51,945 bases of DNA from positions 1-51,945 of the forward strand of contig CAKTOW010000014.1 of the NCBI GenBank assembly GCA_934590325.1, written 5' to 3'. Positions within the stretch are counted from its first letter, which is position 1; each line of letters opens with the position of its first letter. Shown here in pieces: positions 24,053-31,900 of this stretch. Under the pieces are notes generated by a model. That model was not told the DNA's origin and searched no databases. It worked only from the letters and a program-made list of their open reading frames with translations. Both the position numbers and the translations under genes were made by a program. The stretch is from an uncultured Oscillospiraceae bacterium. Its GTDB lineage: Bacteria; Bacillota; Clostridia; Oscillospirales; Oscillospiraceae.

Positions 24053-24117
24053 TATAATAACCGTACCGACAGCGCAGGGCGCGCCCTGCGGCTCGTTTTG
24101 ATCACCCCTCAAAACGA
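24053..24117 (+). promoter_or_regulatory. Promoter and two-hairpin leader of surface protein 2
   Basis: TCGACA-17-TATAAT with TGG before the -10 (24053-24058), the palindrome GCAGGGCGCGCCCTGC (24074-24089) and the hairpin TCGTTTTGA/TCAAAACGA (24093-24117). Architecture is as in the genes at 14202 and 27115. No gene lies in 23925-24155. Confidence 0.78.
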
Positions 24118-24155
24118 CGCCCTCTGCCGGAATCTGAGAAAATGGAGAAGGAAAG

Positions 24156-24863
24156 ATGAAGAAATTGTTTGCGGCCGTTCTGGCCCTGGTCACGGCGCTC
24201 TCCCTCACCACCCTCGCCTTCGCTACCGACCCCTCAACGGACGGCGGCGGTGAGGAGGAACAGTGCATTGAAATTACTGTCCCTGTGACTGTAACAGTCA
24301 AAAAGGGCGGGGAAAATGCTCCTGGCCAGGCTGAATTCCACTTTGAAATTCTTAGTTTGAATGGCAGTTCGTTGATGGATGGCAGTCGAGAAGGCGTGAA
24401 AATAAGTGTTACTTCAATTACGACTAAGGGCATTGGCGACTATACGGAGTATTTAAAGGTAACTGCATCACAGGAGGGCTGGGCTTCTTTGAGTGACGGA
24501 TTCATTATCCGTGAAATCAATGATGGACTCGATGGTTGGTCGTATGATGATAGACTCTGGCACGTATCAACAGTAAGTGTCATGAGTTCGTCAAATATGG
24601 CTCATAAGGGTGTAGTGCACCCTGCGGTGTATGACAATGACGCAGGATTTTACAGACCCGATTACACGGGTGACGATTATCAGGCAGCCCTCTTCACCAA
24701 CACCTACACCAAGTCCTCCACCCCCCGCTACTACTACAACTCCACCACCCCCACCGAGCCCGCGCCTAGCCCCAAGACCTTCGACGCAGGCATTGCCCTC
24801 TACGCCGCCCTGTCCCTGACCTCCCTCACCGGCATGGCCGCCCTGGGCAGAAAGAAGTTCTGA
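24156..24863 (+). CDS. Secreted surface protein 2, pilin-like
   Basis: A 235-residue secreted protein: signal peptide MKKLFAAVLALVTALSLTTLAFA. The mature part has VTVTVKKGGENAPGQAEFHFEIL, GDYTEYLKV and a late AALFTNTYTK, a pattern reminiscent of Spy0128/FctA-type pilin domains (inference). It ends in the same PRYYYNSTT linker, SPKTFD, a hydrophobic helix and GRKKF as the genes at 14202 and 27115, a probable cell-wall sorting signal. RBS GGAGAAGGAAAG. Its middle is unrelated to the beta-helix paralogues. No sortase is encoded in the window. Confidence 0.86.
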   Translation: MKKLFAAVLALVTALSLTTLAFATDPSTDGGGEEEQCIEITVPVTVTVKKGGENAPGQAEFHFEILSLNGSSLMDGSREGVKISVTSITTKGIGDYTEYLKVTASQEGWASLSDGFIIREINDGLDGWSYDDRLWHVSTVSVMSSSNMAHKGVVHPAVYDNDAGFYRPDYTGDDYQAALFTNTYTKSSTPRYYYNSTTPTEPAPSPKTFDAGIALYAALSLTSLTGMAALGRKKF

Positions 24864-24877
24864 TATATGCACAAAAG

Positions 24878-24908
24878 AAGTCCCCCCGGCTCCGCCGGGG
24901 GGGCTTTT
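24878..24908. terminator. Terminator of surface protein 2 (convergent with ade)
   Basis: AAGTCCCCCCGGC, loop TCC, GCCGGGGGGGCTT, followed by TTTT. Confidence 0.85.
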
Positions 24909-24915
24909 CACGCTC

Positions 24916-26646
24916 TTATACGTATCTCTGTGTCGTCACATCGAACACGCCCCGCGTGGTGATCCGCAGGCTGGGGATCACCGGCAGAGCCATAAAGCTC
25001 AGGGTCATGAACGGGTCGATGCCCTCGGACACGCCCAGCGCGTAGGCGGCGGCCTTGGCGTCCTCCAGATCCCGGTTCACGTTCACCAGCGTGTCGTCGG
25101 ACATGATACCGGCGATGGGCAGCAGCAGCTCGCCGCGCACCTGCCCGTCCTCCACCACGGTGATCCCGCCGTGCTGCCGCACGATGCGGTTGGCGGCGCA
25201 GGCCATGTCCTCCTCGTTGGTGCCCACCACAATGATGTTGTGGCTGTCGTGGCTGATGCTGGTGGCGACTGCGCCCTTCTTCAGCCCGTAGCCCCGGATA
25301 TAGCCCAGACCGATGTGGTGGGTGTTCTTGTGCCGCTCAATGACGGCGATCTTCAGAATGTCATAGTCCACGTCGATGCGGTCGGTGTACCCGCCGTCGG
25401 TGGTGGTGATCTCCCCGTCCACCATGCCGATGACGGCGTGGGGCCGCTGGTCGATGAAGTCCTCGGCGCACAGCGTCGCCACGTGGAACGTGTCGTGGGC
25501 GTGCTTCACCAGATACGGGTCGATGTCCGGCGCGGGGAACTCCGCCACCTGCCCGTGATCCACCATCAGCTCGCCCTTCTTATACACCTGCTCGATGTTG
25601 AAGTGCTCGAAGTCGTCGATGATGACGAAGTCCGCCAGATACCCCGGCGCGATGGCACCCCGGTTATTCAGCAGGAAGTACCGCGCCGCGTTGTGGCAGG
25701 CGGCCTTGATGGCGGTGATGGGGTCTGCGCCCAGAGAGATAGCCTTCTTCACGATGTAGTCGATGTGCCCCTTTTCCAGCAGGTCGCTGGGGTGCTTGTC
25801 GTCGGTGCAGAACATACACCGCTCCACGTACTTGTCGCACAGCAGGGGGGCGAGAGCCTCCAGATTCCGCGCCGCCGTGCCCTCCCGTATCATAATGAAC
25901 TGTCCCCGCTCCAGCTTGGCGATGGCGTCCTTCAGATCGTGGCACTCGTGGTCGGAGTACACCCCGGCGGCGATGTAGGCGTTCAGATCGTTCCCCACCA
26001 GATCGGGGGCATGACCGTCGATCTTCTTGTGGTGCGCCTGGCTGGCGACGATCTTCTCCACCACCTGCGGGTCGCCGTTGATGGTGCCCACGAAGTTCAT
26101 CATCTCCGCCAGCCCCTGTACACGGGGATGGTCGTAAAAGCTGTCGATGGCGCGGTAATCCAGATTCGCCCCGGACTCGTCCAGCGGCGTGGCGGGCACG
26201 CAGGAGGGCAGCATGAAGCGCACGTCCACCGGCAGCTCCTCCGTGGCCTGCAGCATATACTCAATGCCGTCGGTGCCCATGACGTTGGCGATCTCGTGGG
26301 GGTCGGTGATGACCGTGGTGGTGCCGTGGGGCAGCACCGCCTTGGCGAACTCCACCGGGCTGACCAGCGAGCTTTCCAGATGGATGTGGGCGTCCACAAA
26401 GCCGGGCAGCACGATCTTGCCGCCCATGTCCACCTCCATGCAGCCGTTGTACTCGCCCATGCCCACGATCAGACCCTCGGCAACGGCGATGTCGCCCTTG
26501 CAAAGCTCGTTGGAGAACACGTTCACATAGGTGGCGTTTTTCAGCACCAGATCCGCCGGCTCCCGCCCGGCGGCCACGGCGATGACCCGCAGCTTCTTCG
26601 TCAGTTTGCGGTTGATCTTCCCGGCGTAGCTCTCTTTCACAGACAT
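24916..26646 (-). CDS. ade: Adenine deaminase
   Basis: A 576-residue amidohydrolase-type adenine deaminase (adenine to hypoxanthine plus ammonia), part of purine salvage. Metal-site motifs: GFVDAHIHLESSLV (about 81-94), TDPHEIANVMG, KKIDGHAPDLVG, GVYSDHEC and CTDDKHPSDL. The C-terminal half has the family's GAVATSISHDSHNIIVVGTNEEDMACA and GIMSDD. Full family length. ATG at 26646 follows AAGGAGCGGTAACT; an upstream open stretch has no RBS. A phosphoribosyltransferase gene 2.5 kb away could act in the same salvage pathway. Confidence 0.96.
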   Translation of the reverse strand: MSVKESYAGKINRKLTKKLRVIAVAAGREPADLVLKNATYVNVFSNELCKGDIAVAEGLIVGMGEYNGCMEVDMGGKIVLPGFVDAHIHLESSLVSPVEFAKAVLPHGTTTVITDPHEIANVMGTDGIEYMLQATEELPVDVRFMLPSCVPATPLDESGANLDYRAIDSFYDHPRVQGLAEMMNFVGTINGDPQVVEKIVASQAHHKKIDGHAPDLVGNDLNAYIAAGVYSDHECHDLKDAIAKLERGQFIMIREGTAARNLEALAPLLCDKYVERCMFCTDDKHPSDLLEKGHIDYIVKKAISLGADPITAIKAACHNAARYFLLNNRGAIAPGYLADFVIIDDFEHFNIEQVYKKGELMVDHGQVAEFPAPDIDPYLVKHAHDTFHVATLCAEDFIDQRPHAVIGMVDGEITTTDGGYTDRIDVDYDILKIAVIERHKNTHHIGLGYIRGYGLKKGAVATSISHDSHNIIVVGTNEEDMACAANRIVRQHGGITVVEDGQVRGELLLPIAGIMSDDTLVNVNRDLEDAKAAAYALGVSEGIDPFMTLSFMALPVIPSLRITTRGVFDVTTQRYV

Positions 26647-26686
26647 AGTTACCGCTCCTTTCGCACTCAAAGCATTAGTTTTGTTA

Positions 26687-26715
26687 ATTCTACATATTAC
26701 CACTACTTATCACAA
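26687..26715 (-). promoter_or_regulatory. Promoter of ade
   Basis: Minus-strand TTGTGA, 17 bases, TAGAAT. The leader is about 35 bases, too short for a purine riboswitch. Confidence 0.65.
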
Positions 26716-26814
26716 AAGTCCATCCCCCCAGCCATAAAAAATCTCCCCGCCATTCCGCCCCGCCCCGTATTCTGCTAATGTATCCCCACCTCATCGCCCC
26801 ATCAGCCCCCTGTG

Positions 26815-26907
26815 CTGTCATTCCGAGGGCGCTCTGCACCCATGGCGATTTGCCCCCTCTGTCATTCCCACGCCAGTGACCGATGTCACTGGCGTGGGAA
26901 TCCGTCC
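26815..26907. repeat. Dispersed palindromic repeat, copy 1
   Basis: Begins TGTCATTCCGAGGGCGCTC and contains the foldback TTCCCACGCCAGTGAC / GTCACTGGCGTGGGAA. Related copies lie near 28.5, 28.75 and 40.0 kb, always between genes. The rest of 26716-27009 shows no gene. Confidence 0.8.
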
Positions 26908-27009
26908 CCTACGTCTATTTCCCCCGTCAAATCCCCCAAAACCACCCTCTTCCATTTGTCCAAAAGGGAGAAAACCGCAAAAACCCGTGGACAACCGGTG
27001 AAACGGTGC

Positions 27010-27073
27010 TATAATCAACCTATCCGCAGGAGTACTCCTGCTTGTGCGTTTTATTGTTCACCGCAATAAAACG
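27010..27073 (+). promoter_or_regulatory. Promoter and two-hairpin leader of surface protein 3
   Basis: TGGACA-16-TATAAT with TGC before the -10 (27010-27015), the palindrome GCAGGAGTACTCCTGC (27026-27041) and the hairpin CGTTTTATTG/CAATAAAACG (27047-27073). Confidence 0.78.
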
Positions 27074-27114
27074 AGGGGGAACTGTGGAAATACTAAAAAA
27101 CGGGGAGTATTACA

Positions 27115-28347
27115 ATGAAGAAGTTATTGGCAATGGCACTGGCGCTGGTCATGGCGCTGGGCGTCACCACCGCCGCGTGGGCTGACGTAGGAGGCACCGA
27201 AGGCGGCGAGGCTGCGGCGGCTGGGTTGGATGAAGTTTATGTCAGCCACAGCAAGGGCGATGACGGCAAAGACGGTACGACGGTCGATAATGCGGTCAAG
27301 ACGCTGCGCAAGGCTATGGAGTTGGTAAAAGAAAACGGTACGGTGATGATCGTTGATACGAATGATTGCGACAAGTGCCCCAATAATCCTCCTTGCGAGG
27401 GCGGCAGAGGCTATTTCTTCCAGGCGGGCAGCGGCACCTATATCACTAAGCCCGTTACATTTAAGGGCGTGGGTGAGCAGCGCGTGGCACTTACTGGTAT
27501 GGTAAAGATTCCTGCGATCAGCGGCACGGTACGCTTTGAGAACTTGTCTTTTGAATCTAAATGGAATAATGTTGAGAATAAGAGTGGGGCTCCTGATTTG
27601 ACACTGGAGTTTGTTGATTGTGGGTTCCCCAATATGACCGGTGTCAGCACGTTGAACGTTGGCACAGTTGCGAGTTTGACCGTGCAAGGATGTGATTTTA
27701 CGGTAGGGGCAAACGGTTATTTGGGCAATTACCTTATTTGGGGAGCGGCAAGCATCATTACCATTAAAGACAATAACATTGATGGCGGTGACCGTACAAG
27801 GGGTGCCATCAATCTTGGAAGCGGAACGGCCACGGGCACAACAGCCACTATAACGGGGAATACTATCAAAGGCTTCGAGCGCGGTGTACAAGTGGCGTTC
27901 AACAATGGGACGCAGAACACGGTGACGATCAGCGGCAATACTTTTGAGAATATTTCTCACAAAGAGGGCAGCAACAAACAGGAACACGAAGTGGCAGCTG
28001 TGTTCCTGCATGAGAATCTTGCGACCGAGGGTGTAAAGACAACGGTGACTGTTGCAACAAATAACACCATGACCAACGCTCCTCGGACGATTTATGCAGA
28101 GGATGGCGTGACGGTGACAGAGATCGTCGCAGCGCCTGCTGGAGCTGAGGTGGTCGATAACGGCGACGGCAGCTACAGCGTCGAGGAAAAGCCCGCGCCG
28201 CGCTACTACTACAACTCTACGACTACCACGAAGGATACGGGCAAGACCAGCAGCCCCAAGACCTTCGACGCGGGTATGGATATCTACGCCCTGACCGCCG
28301 TCCTCAGCGTCACCGGCGTGGCTTACGTGGGCAAGAAGAAGTTCTAA
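27115..28347 (+). CDS. Secreted surface protein 3, right-handed beta-helix type
   Basis: A 410-residue secreted protein: signal peptide MKKLLAMALALVMALGVTTAAWA. From about 37 the sequence VYVSHSKGDDGKDGTTVDNAVKTLRKAMELVKENGTVMIVD resembles the N-cap of pectate-lyase-like beta-helix proteins; repeats such as LTVQGCDFTVGAN, ITIKDNNIDGG, ATITGNTIKGF and VTISGNTFENI follow. A CDKCPNNPPC loop lies near 86-95. The C-terminus PRYYYNSTTTT, SPKTFD, hydrophobic helix, GKKKF is nearly identical to that of the gene at 14202. Probably wall-anchored. GGGGAG precedes the ATG. No catalytic residues are assigned. Confidence 0.88.
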   Translation: MKKLLAMALALVMALGVTTAAWADVGGTEGGEAAAAGLDEVYVSHSKGDDGKDGTTVDNAVKTLRKAMELVKENGTVMIVDTNDCDKCPNNPPCEGGRGYFFQAGSGTYITKPVTFKGVGEQRVALTGMVKIPAISGTVRFENLSFESKWNNVENKSGAPDLTLEFVDCGFPNMTGVSTLNVGTVASLTVQGCDFTVGANGYLGNYLIWGAASIITIKDNNIDGGDRTRGAINLGSGTATGTTATITGNTIKGFERGVQVAFNNGTQNTVTISGNTFENISHKEGSNKQEHEVAAVFLHENLATEGVKTTVTVATNNTMTNAPRTIYAEDGVTVTEIVAAPAGAEVVDNGDGSYSVEEKPAPRYYYNSTTTTKDTGKTSSPKTFDAGMDIYALTAVLSVTGVAYVGKKKF

Positions 28348-28411
28348 AGCGCTCCCCACGGCGGCGCCGTCCCCTCACTGGGGCGGTGACCCCCAGGCCG
28401 CCGTTGGATAT

Positions 28412-28446
28412 AGAAAAAGAGACAGGCTCCGCCTGTCTCTTTTTCT
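28412..28446 (+). terminator. Terminator of surface protein 3
   Basis: AGAAAAAGAGACAGGC, loop TCC, GCCTGTCTCTTTTTCT: 16 bp, nearly the same as the terminator after the gene at 14202, including about 60 preceding bases. Confidence 0.9.
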
Positions 28447-28490
28447 CACACTCCTTCGTGGCGCCCTCGACGCCCCGCCGCCGCCCCTCG

Positions 28491-28800
28491 CTGTCATTCC
28501 GAGGGCGCTCTGCACCCATGGCGATCCGCTCCCCTCTGTCATTCCCACGCCAGTGACCGACGTCACTGGCGTGGGGATCTGTATCTTTGTGCAGGGGAGA
28601 ACGGATTGCCGCGTCGCTTCGCGCCGCGAAGCAAGTGCCCTTGGGGTACTCCTCGCAATGACAAGTGGCGCAGAGTCCGCCGTCCCGCCACCGCCCCGCC
28701 ACCGCGCAGCGCTGTTATTCCGAGGGCGCTTTGCACCCGTGGCGATTTGCCCCTCTGTCATTCCGAGCCAGTGACCGACGTCACTGGCGTGGGAATCCGT
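28491..28800. repeat. Cluster of dispersed palindromic repeats, copies 2 and 3
   Basis: Copy 2 starts CTGTCATTCCGAGGGCGCTC (28491) and includes the CCAGTGACCGACGTCACTGG foldback (28550-28569), then a tail ending CCTCGCAATGACA. Copy 3 (28712-28800) starts CTGTTATTCCGAGGGCGC and repeats the same foldback. No gene is evident. Confidence 0.8.
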
Positions 28801-28807
28801 TTTCCCC

Positions 28808-29153
28808 GGCGGCGCCAGCCGCCACCTACCTTTTGCGGCGCCCCGCGCCGCAAAAGGCGCGATTTGATAATCGCCCAAAACGGTAGACCAATGAACCCCC
28901 TACCGTGGCTGTTTCAGCGTCAGCGAAGCGGCAGCGGAAAGCTGTGGTGGCACAGTCCTTTTGACCGACAACGAAATCGGAAAACTTCGCCCGCGAGAAC
29001 ATTTCTCATATTGAAAACAGGTATAGCGCGCCAAGGGAATCCAAAACCGTAGGTTTTGGTGGCGTTCTTTCCCCCATTTCTTTCGCTACTGAAAGAAATG
29101 GGGCCGTCGGAGACAAAAAAGAAAAACCCGCTTGCGCAGGAGCGCGAAACTCC
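28808..29153. ncRNA. Large multi-hairpin repeated element, copy A
   Basis: About 345 bases without a gene. Successive stems: GGCGGC/GCCGCC; CCTTTTGCGGC/GCCGCAAAAGG (28830-28858); GCGATT/AATCGC (28860-28875); CGGTAG/CTACCG; CCGA/TCGG; CCAAAACC/GGTTTTGG (29042-29060); CCCCATTTCTTTC/GAAAGAAATGGGG (29073-29104). Linkers such as TGGCTGTTTCAGCGTCAGCG and TATAGCGCGCCAAGGG are identical to those of copy B near 40.1 kb while several stems differ completely yet pair. Strand and function unknown; could be a structured RNA or a structure-bearing mobile repeat. Confidence 0.65.
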
Positions 29154-29163
29154 CCCAACAATA

Positions 29164-29198
29164 AAAAGGCAGCCACCCATCGGGTGGCTGCCTTTTTA
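29164..29198. terminator. Terminator of the phosphoribosyltransferase gene
   Basis: AAAAAGGCAGCCACCC, loop ATC, GGGTGGCTGCCTTTTT; bidirectional. Confidence 0.9.
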
Positions 29199-29203
29199 TA
29201 GAT

Positions 29204-29764
29204 TTACTTTACACTTCCGTCTGCATTGAACACCGGCAGCACGCCCAGGTACTTGATATCCTTGCGTTCTGCCGCGCCGCCCTCGGCCAGTACCGCGATG
29301 CGGTCCACCACGGTGCCGCCAGCCATCTTGACCAGCTCCTCCATGGCGTGGAGGGAGCCGCCGGTGGAGATCACGTCGTCCATCAGCACGATGCGCTTGC
29401 CCCGGATGAGGTCGGCGTCGTCCCGGCCCAGGTACAGCTTCTGCACCCCGGCGGTGGTGATGGACTTATCCTCCACGTGGATGGGGTCGGGCATATACGC
29501 CTTGGGGCCCTTCCGTGCGATGAAATATTTTTTCGCGCCGCTCTGCCGCGCCATCTCGTGGATGAGGGGGATGGACTTGGCCTCGGCTGTGAACAGATAG
29601 TCATAGCTGTCCGCCTCCAGCATGGCCAGCATGTCCCGTGCACAGGCCACGGTCAGCTCCGCGTCGCCAAAGCAAATGAATGCGCCGATGTACAGGTCGT
29701 CGGTGACCTTACAGATAGGCAGCTCCCGATGGAGACCCGCAATGTCGATGGGGTAAACAGGCAT
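29204..29764 (-). CDS. Adenine phosphoribosyltransferase-like protein
   Basis: A 186-residue type I phosphoribosyltransferase. The PRPP-binding loop VLMDDVISTGGSLHAM (about 126-141) and TAEAKSIPLIHEMARQ (about 61-76), typical of Apt-like enzymes, are clear. It is likely to make a nucleotide from a purine base and PRPP; the base cannot be proven, as xanthine-type relatives are similar. ATG at 29764 follows AAGGAG. Single gene with promoter and terminator. Adenine deaminase nearby could feed or compete for the same substrate. Confidence 0.85.
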   Translation of the reverse strand: MPVYPIDIAGLHRELPICKVTDDLYIGAFICFGDAELTVACARDMLAMLEADSYDYLFTAEAKSIPLIHEMARQSGAKKYFIARKGPKAYMPDPIHVEDKSITTAGVQKLYLGRDDADLIRGKRIVLMDDVISTGGSLHAMEELVKMAGGTVVDRIAVLAEGGAAERKDIKYLGVLPVFNADGSVK

Positions 29765-29832
29765 GATACATAACTCCTTCAGCGGCGCCGCCCCGCGGCG
29801 TCCGCGCATGATAGGTAACGCAGTCGCATTAC

Positions 29833-29860
29833 CTTATAAGTATAATGAAAAACTTGTCAA
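29833..29860 (-). promoter_or_regulatory. Promoter of the phosphoribosyltransferase gene
   Basis: Minus-strand TTGACA, 16 bases, TATAAG. The adjoining 29861-30057 holds no gene; it contains small foldbacks (GGCAAA/TTTGCC inside GTGACC/GGTCAC, about 29968-30014). Confidence 0.6.
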
Positions 29861-30057
29861 AAGTCAACCCTTCACCATGCACGTCCTGCCGCACGCAGTG
29901 AAAACGCAATACCGCCATTTACTGCGATACTCGGCGAAATGGTAAAAATGCTGGACAGCTTGCGCAAAGTGACCGTCACTTTCGGCAAAAGTACCTTTGC
30001 CAAAAGGGTCACCTTTTTCCAGACAGGTAACTGGTAAAGACTTCCACTTTGACGGAA

Positions 30058-30684
30058 TTACAGCAACTCATCAAAACTGCCGATATATCGCCCGCACGTT
30101 TTCCGCATATCCCCGGCGGAGGAGGCGAAGTACGCATCGGCCACGCCCACGGTGTGCATCCCCGCCGCTTTCGCGCCCCGTATGGCCTCTACCGAGTCGT
30201 CGAACAGCGTGCATTCCGCAGGGGAGACCCCCAGCTCCGCCGCCACCTTTTCCCACAGCGCGGGGAATTTTTTCTCCGTCCCCAGCTCCTGGGCGAAGAA
30301 CACCCGCTCGAAGTACGGCAGCAGCGCCAGGTGCCCCAGCGCCGCCCGGCAGTGCACCGGCACCGCGCTGGTCACCACCGCCATCCGTTCGCCCTGCGCC
30401 TTCATTTTCTCCAGAAACGCCCGTACACCGGGCTTTTCCGCAACATTTGTGGCGTAAATGTCCCCGGCCAGGTCCATCCACTCCGCCATGATCTCCTCCT
30501 CGGACTCCGGCAGGCGGCAGAACTCCTTAGTGAATTTCGCCGCCAGCGGGAAGATGGTGTGGGCCACGCCCTCGTAGTATTCCTGGGTGTAGGGCAGCCC
30601 CCGCCGCGCCAGGAATTCCGTGTCCACCTCTTTCCATATCCCATTGGAGTCGATCAGCGTCCCATCCATGTCAAAAAGCAGCAT
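30058..30684 (-). CDS. HAD-superfamily phosphatase, beta-phosphoglucomutase-like
   Basis: A 208-residue haloacid dehalogenase-type hydrolase. Motif I is LLFDMDGTLIDS (about 2-13, nucleophile and acid aspartates), motif II is VVTSA (about 103-107), a motif III lysine lies in GTEKKFP, and motif IV is CTLFDDSVEAI. An alpha-helical cap sits between motifs I and II. It dephosphorylates a small phosphorylated metabolite; substrate unknown. ATG at 30684 is chosen because AAGGAGAG precedes it and motif I starts there. Divergent from rarD. Confidence 0.9.
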   Translation of the reverse strand: MLLFDMDGTLIDSNGIWKEVDTEFLARRGLPYTQEYYEGVAHTIFPLAAKFTKEFCRLPESEEEIMAEWMDLAGDIYATNVAEKPGVRAFLEKMKAQGERMAVVTSAVPVHCRAALGHLALLPYFERVFFAQELGTEKKFPALWEKVAAELGVSPAECTLFDDSVEAIRGAKAAGMHTVGVADAYFASSAGDMRKTCGRYIGSFDELL

Positions 30685-30712
30685 AAACTCTCCTTTTCCC
30701 GGGAAATTTTCC

Positions 30713-30741
30713 TTGCTATTCCGCGTGGTAAGTGTTATCAT
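30713..30741 (+). promoter_or_regulatory. Promoter of rarD
   Basis: TTGCTA, 17 bases, TATCAT on the plus strand, overlapping the start region of the HAD gene upstream. Confidence 0.6.
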
Positions 30742-30821
30742 GTCACACATCATATCATAGTCGTTCCTGCCTGTAAATGGGGATTTTCCCCGTTTTCCCC
30801 GGCAGGAAGGAGGAAATTTGT

Positions 30822-31730
30822 ATGCAGCAGATCAACTACCGCAAGGGCCTGTCCGCCATGGCCGTGTGCTTCATTTTCTGGGGTTTCCAGCCCCTGTACT
30901 GGTATATGTGCACCAACGTCTGCGGTGAGATCGACACGTTTTTCCTCATGGCCTGCCGTATCATCTGGGCGGCGGTGGCCTGTCTCTGCATCCTGAAGGT
31001 GCAGGGCAAGCTGCCCCAGCTGTGGGCGGTTTTCCGGGATAAGCAGGTGCTCAAGCGGGAGATACCCGCCTCCGTCCTGCTCTTCGGCGACTGGATGGTG
31101 TACCTCTGGGCGGTGCAGAACGGCCGCGTGCTGGAGTGCAGCCTGGGCTATTATATCCAGCCCCTGGTGGTCTTTGCCCTGGGCGCCATCATTTTCAAGG
31201 AGAAGATGAATTGGCGGCATTTCGTTATCATCGCCATCGTCATCGTGGGCATCGTCCTCTCCACCTCCGGCTTCGGCGGCGTCCCCTACGTCACCATTGC
31301 GCTGGCTCTGATGTTCGCCGTTTACGCCGCCATCAAGAAGAGTCTGACCATCGATTCCATCGTGTCCACCACCTCCGAAATACTGATGATGGTGCCGGTA
31401 GCGCTGCTGTTCATCCTGTTCTTCCGCATGGGCGATAACGGCATGGGCAGTATGACCGTCATCAAGCAGATACTGATGATCGGCGGCGGCATCGTCACCG
31501 GTCTGCCCATGGTATTTTATGCCATCGGAGTTCGCTATTTACCGTTAATGACCACCGGCATATGTCAGTACATAAGCCCTTCCCTGGCCATCGTCTGCGG
31601 CGCCATCATGGGCGAAGCGTTGACCCGCGAGAAGCTGGTGAGTTTCCTGTTTATTTGGGCGGGCGTGATACTCTATGTGCTGAACACCGTCTATGAGGAA
31701 AAGCAGAAGAAAAAGGCACAGGCCCTTTGA
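30822..31730 (+). CDS. rarD: RarD/EamA-family drug-metabolite transporter
   Basis: A 302-residue permease with ten predicted helices. The N-terminal RKGLSAMAVCFIFWGFQPLYWYM and LLFGDWMVYLWAVQNGRVLECSLGYYIQPL match RarD proteins (EamA superfamily), which are linked to chloramphenicol sensitivity in some species and otherwise poorly defined. AAGGAGG precedes the ATG at 30822. Single gene closed by a terminator. Substrate is unknown. Confidence 0.9.
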   Translation: MQQINYRKGLSAMAVCFIFWGFQPLYWYMCTNVCGEIDTFFLMACRIIWAAVACLCILKVQGKLPQLWAVFRDKQVLKREIPASVLLFGDWMVYLWAVQNGRVLECSLGYYIQPLVVFALGAIIFKEKMNWRHFVIIAIVIVGIVLSTSGFGGVPYVTIALALMFAVYAAIKKSLTIDSIVSTTSEILMMVPVALLFILFFRMGDNGMGSMTVIKQILMIGGGIVTGLPMVFYAIGVRYLPLMTTGICQYISPSLAIVCGAIMGEALTREKLVSFLFIWAGVILYVLNTVYEEKQKKKAQAL

Positions 31731-31738
31731 CACCAAGC

Positions 31739-31768
31739 AAAATACCGCCCTTCCGGGCGGTATTTTTT
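31739..31768 (+). terminator. Terminator of rarD
   Basis: AAAATACCGCCC, loop TTCC, GGGCGGTATTTT plus further T. Confidence 0.9.
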
Positions 31769-31807
31769 GCGTGGAGCGGCGCAGGTGTGAAGCTTTTGTG
31801 TACAAAC

Positions 31808-31836
31808 TGGACAAACCGGGAAAACTGTGGTAAAAT
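31808..31836 (+). promoter_or_regulatory. Promoter of the tmk-mltG-U32 operon
   Basis: TGGACA, 17 bases, TAAAAT, 65 bases before the kinase start. Confidence 0.7.
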
Positions 31837-31900
31837 GGCAGCTATCATGGGCGGGTATGTGCTGCTTTATGCGGTGTGTGCCCGCAAAGGAGAGTGCGGT

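Noticed and set aside
26647..26715. Purine riboswitch in front of adenine deaminase
   Set aside because: The predicted leader is only about 35 bases and lacks the conserved purine aptamer loops.
28808..29153. Identity of the large repeat as HEARO/omega RNA or a group II intron
   Set aside because: No IscB, TnpB or intron ORF is adjacent and I could not match a diagnostic motif. It is left unnamed.
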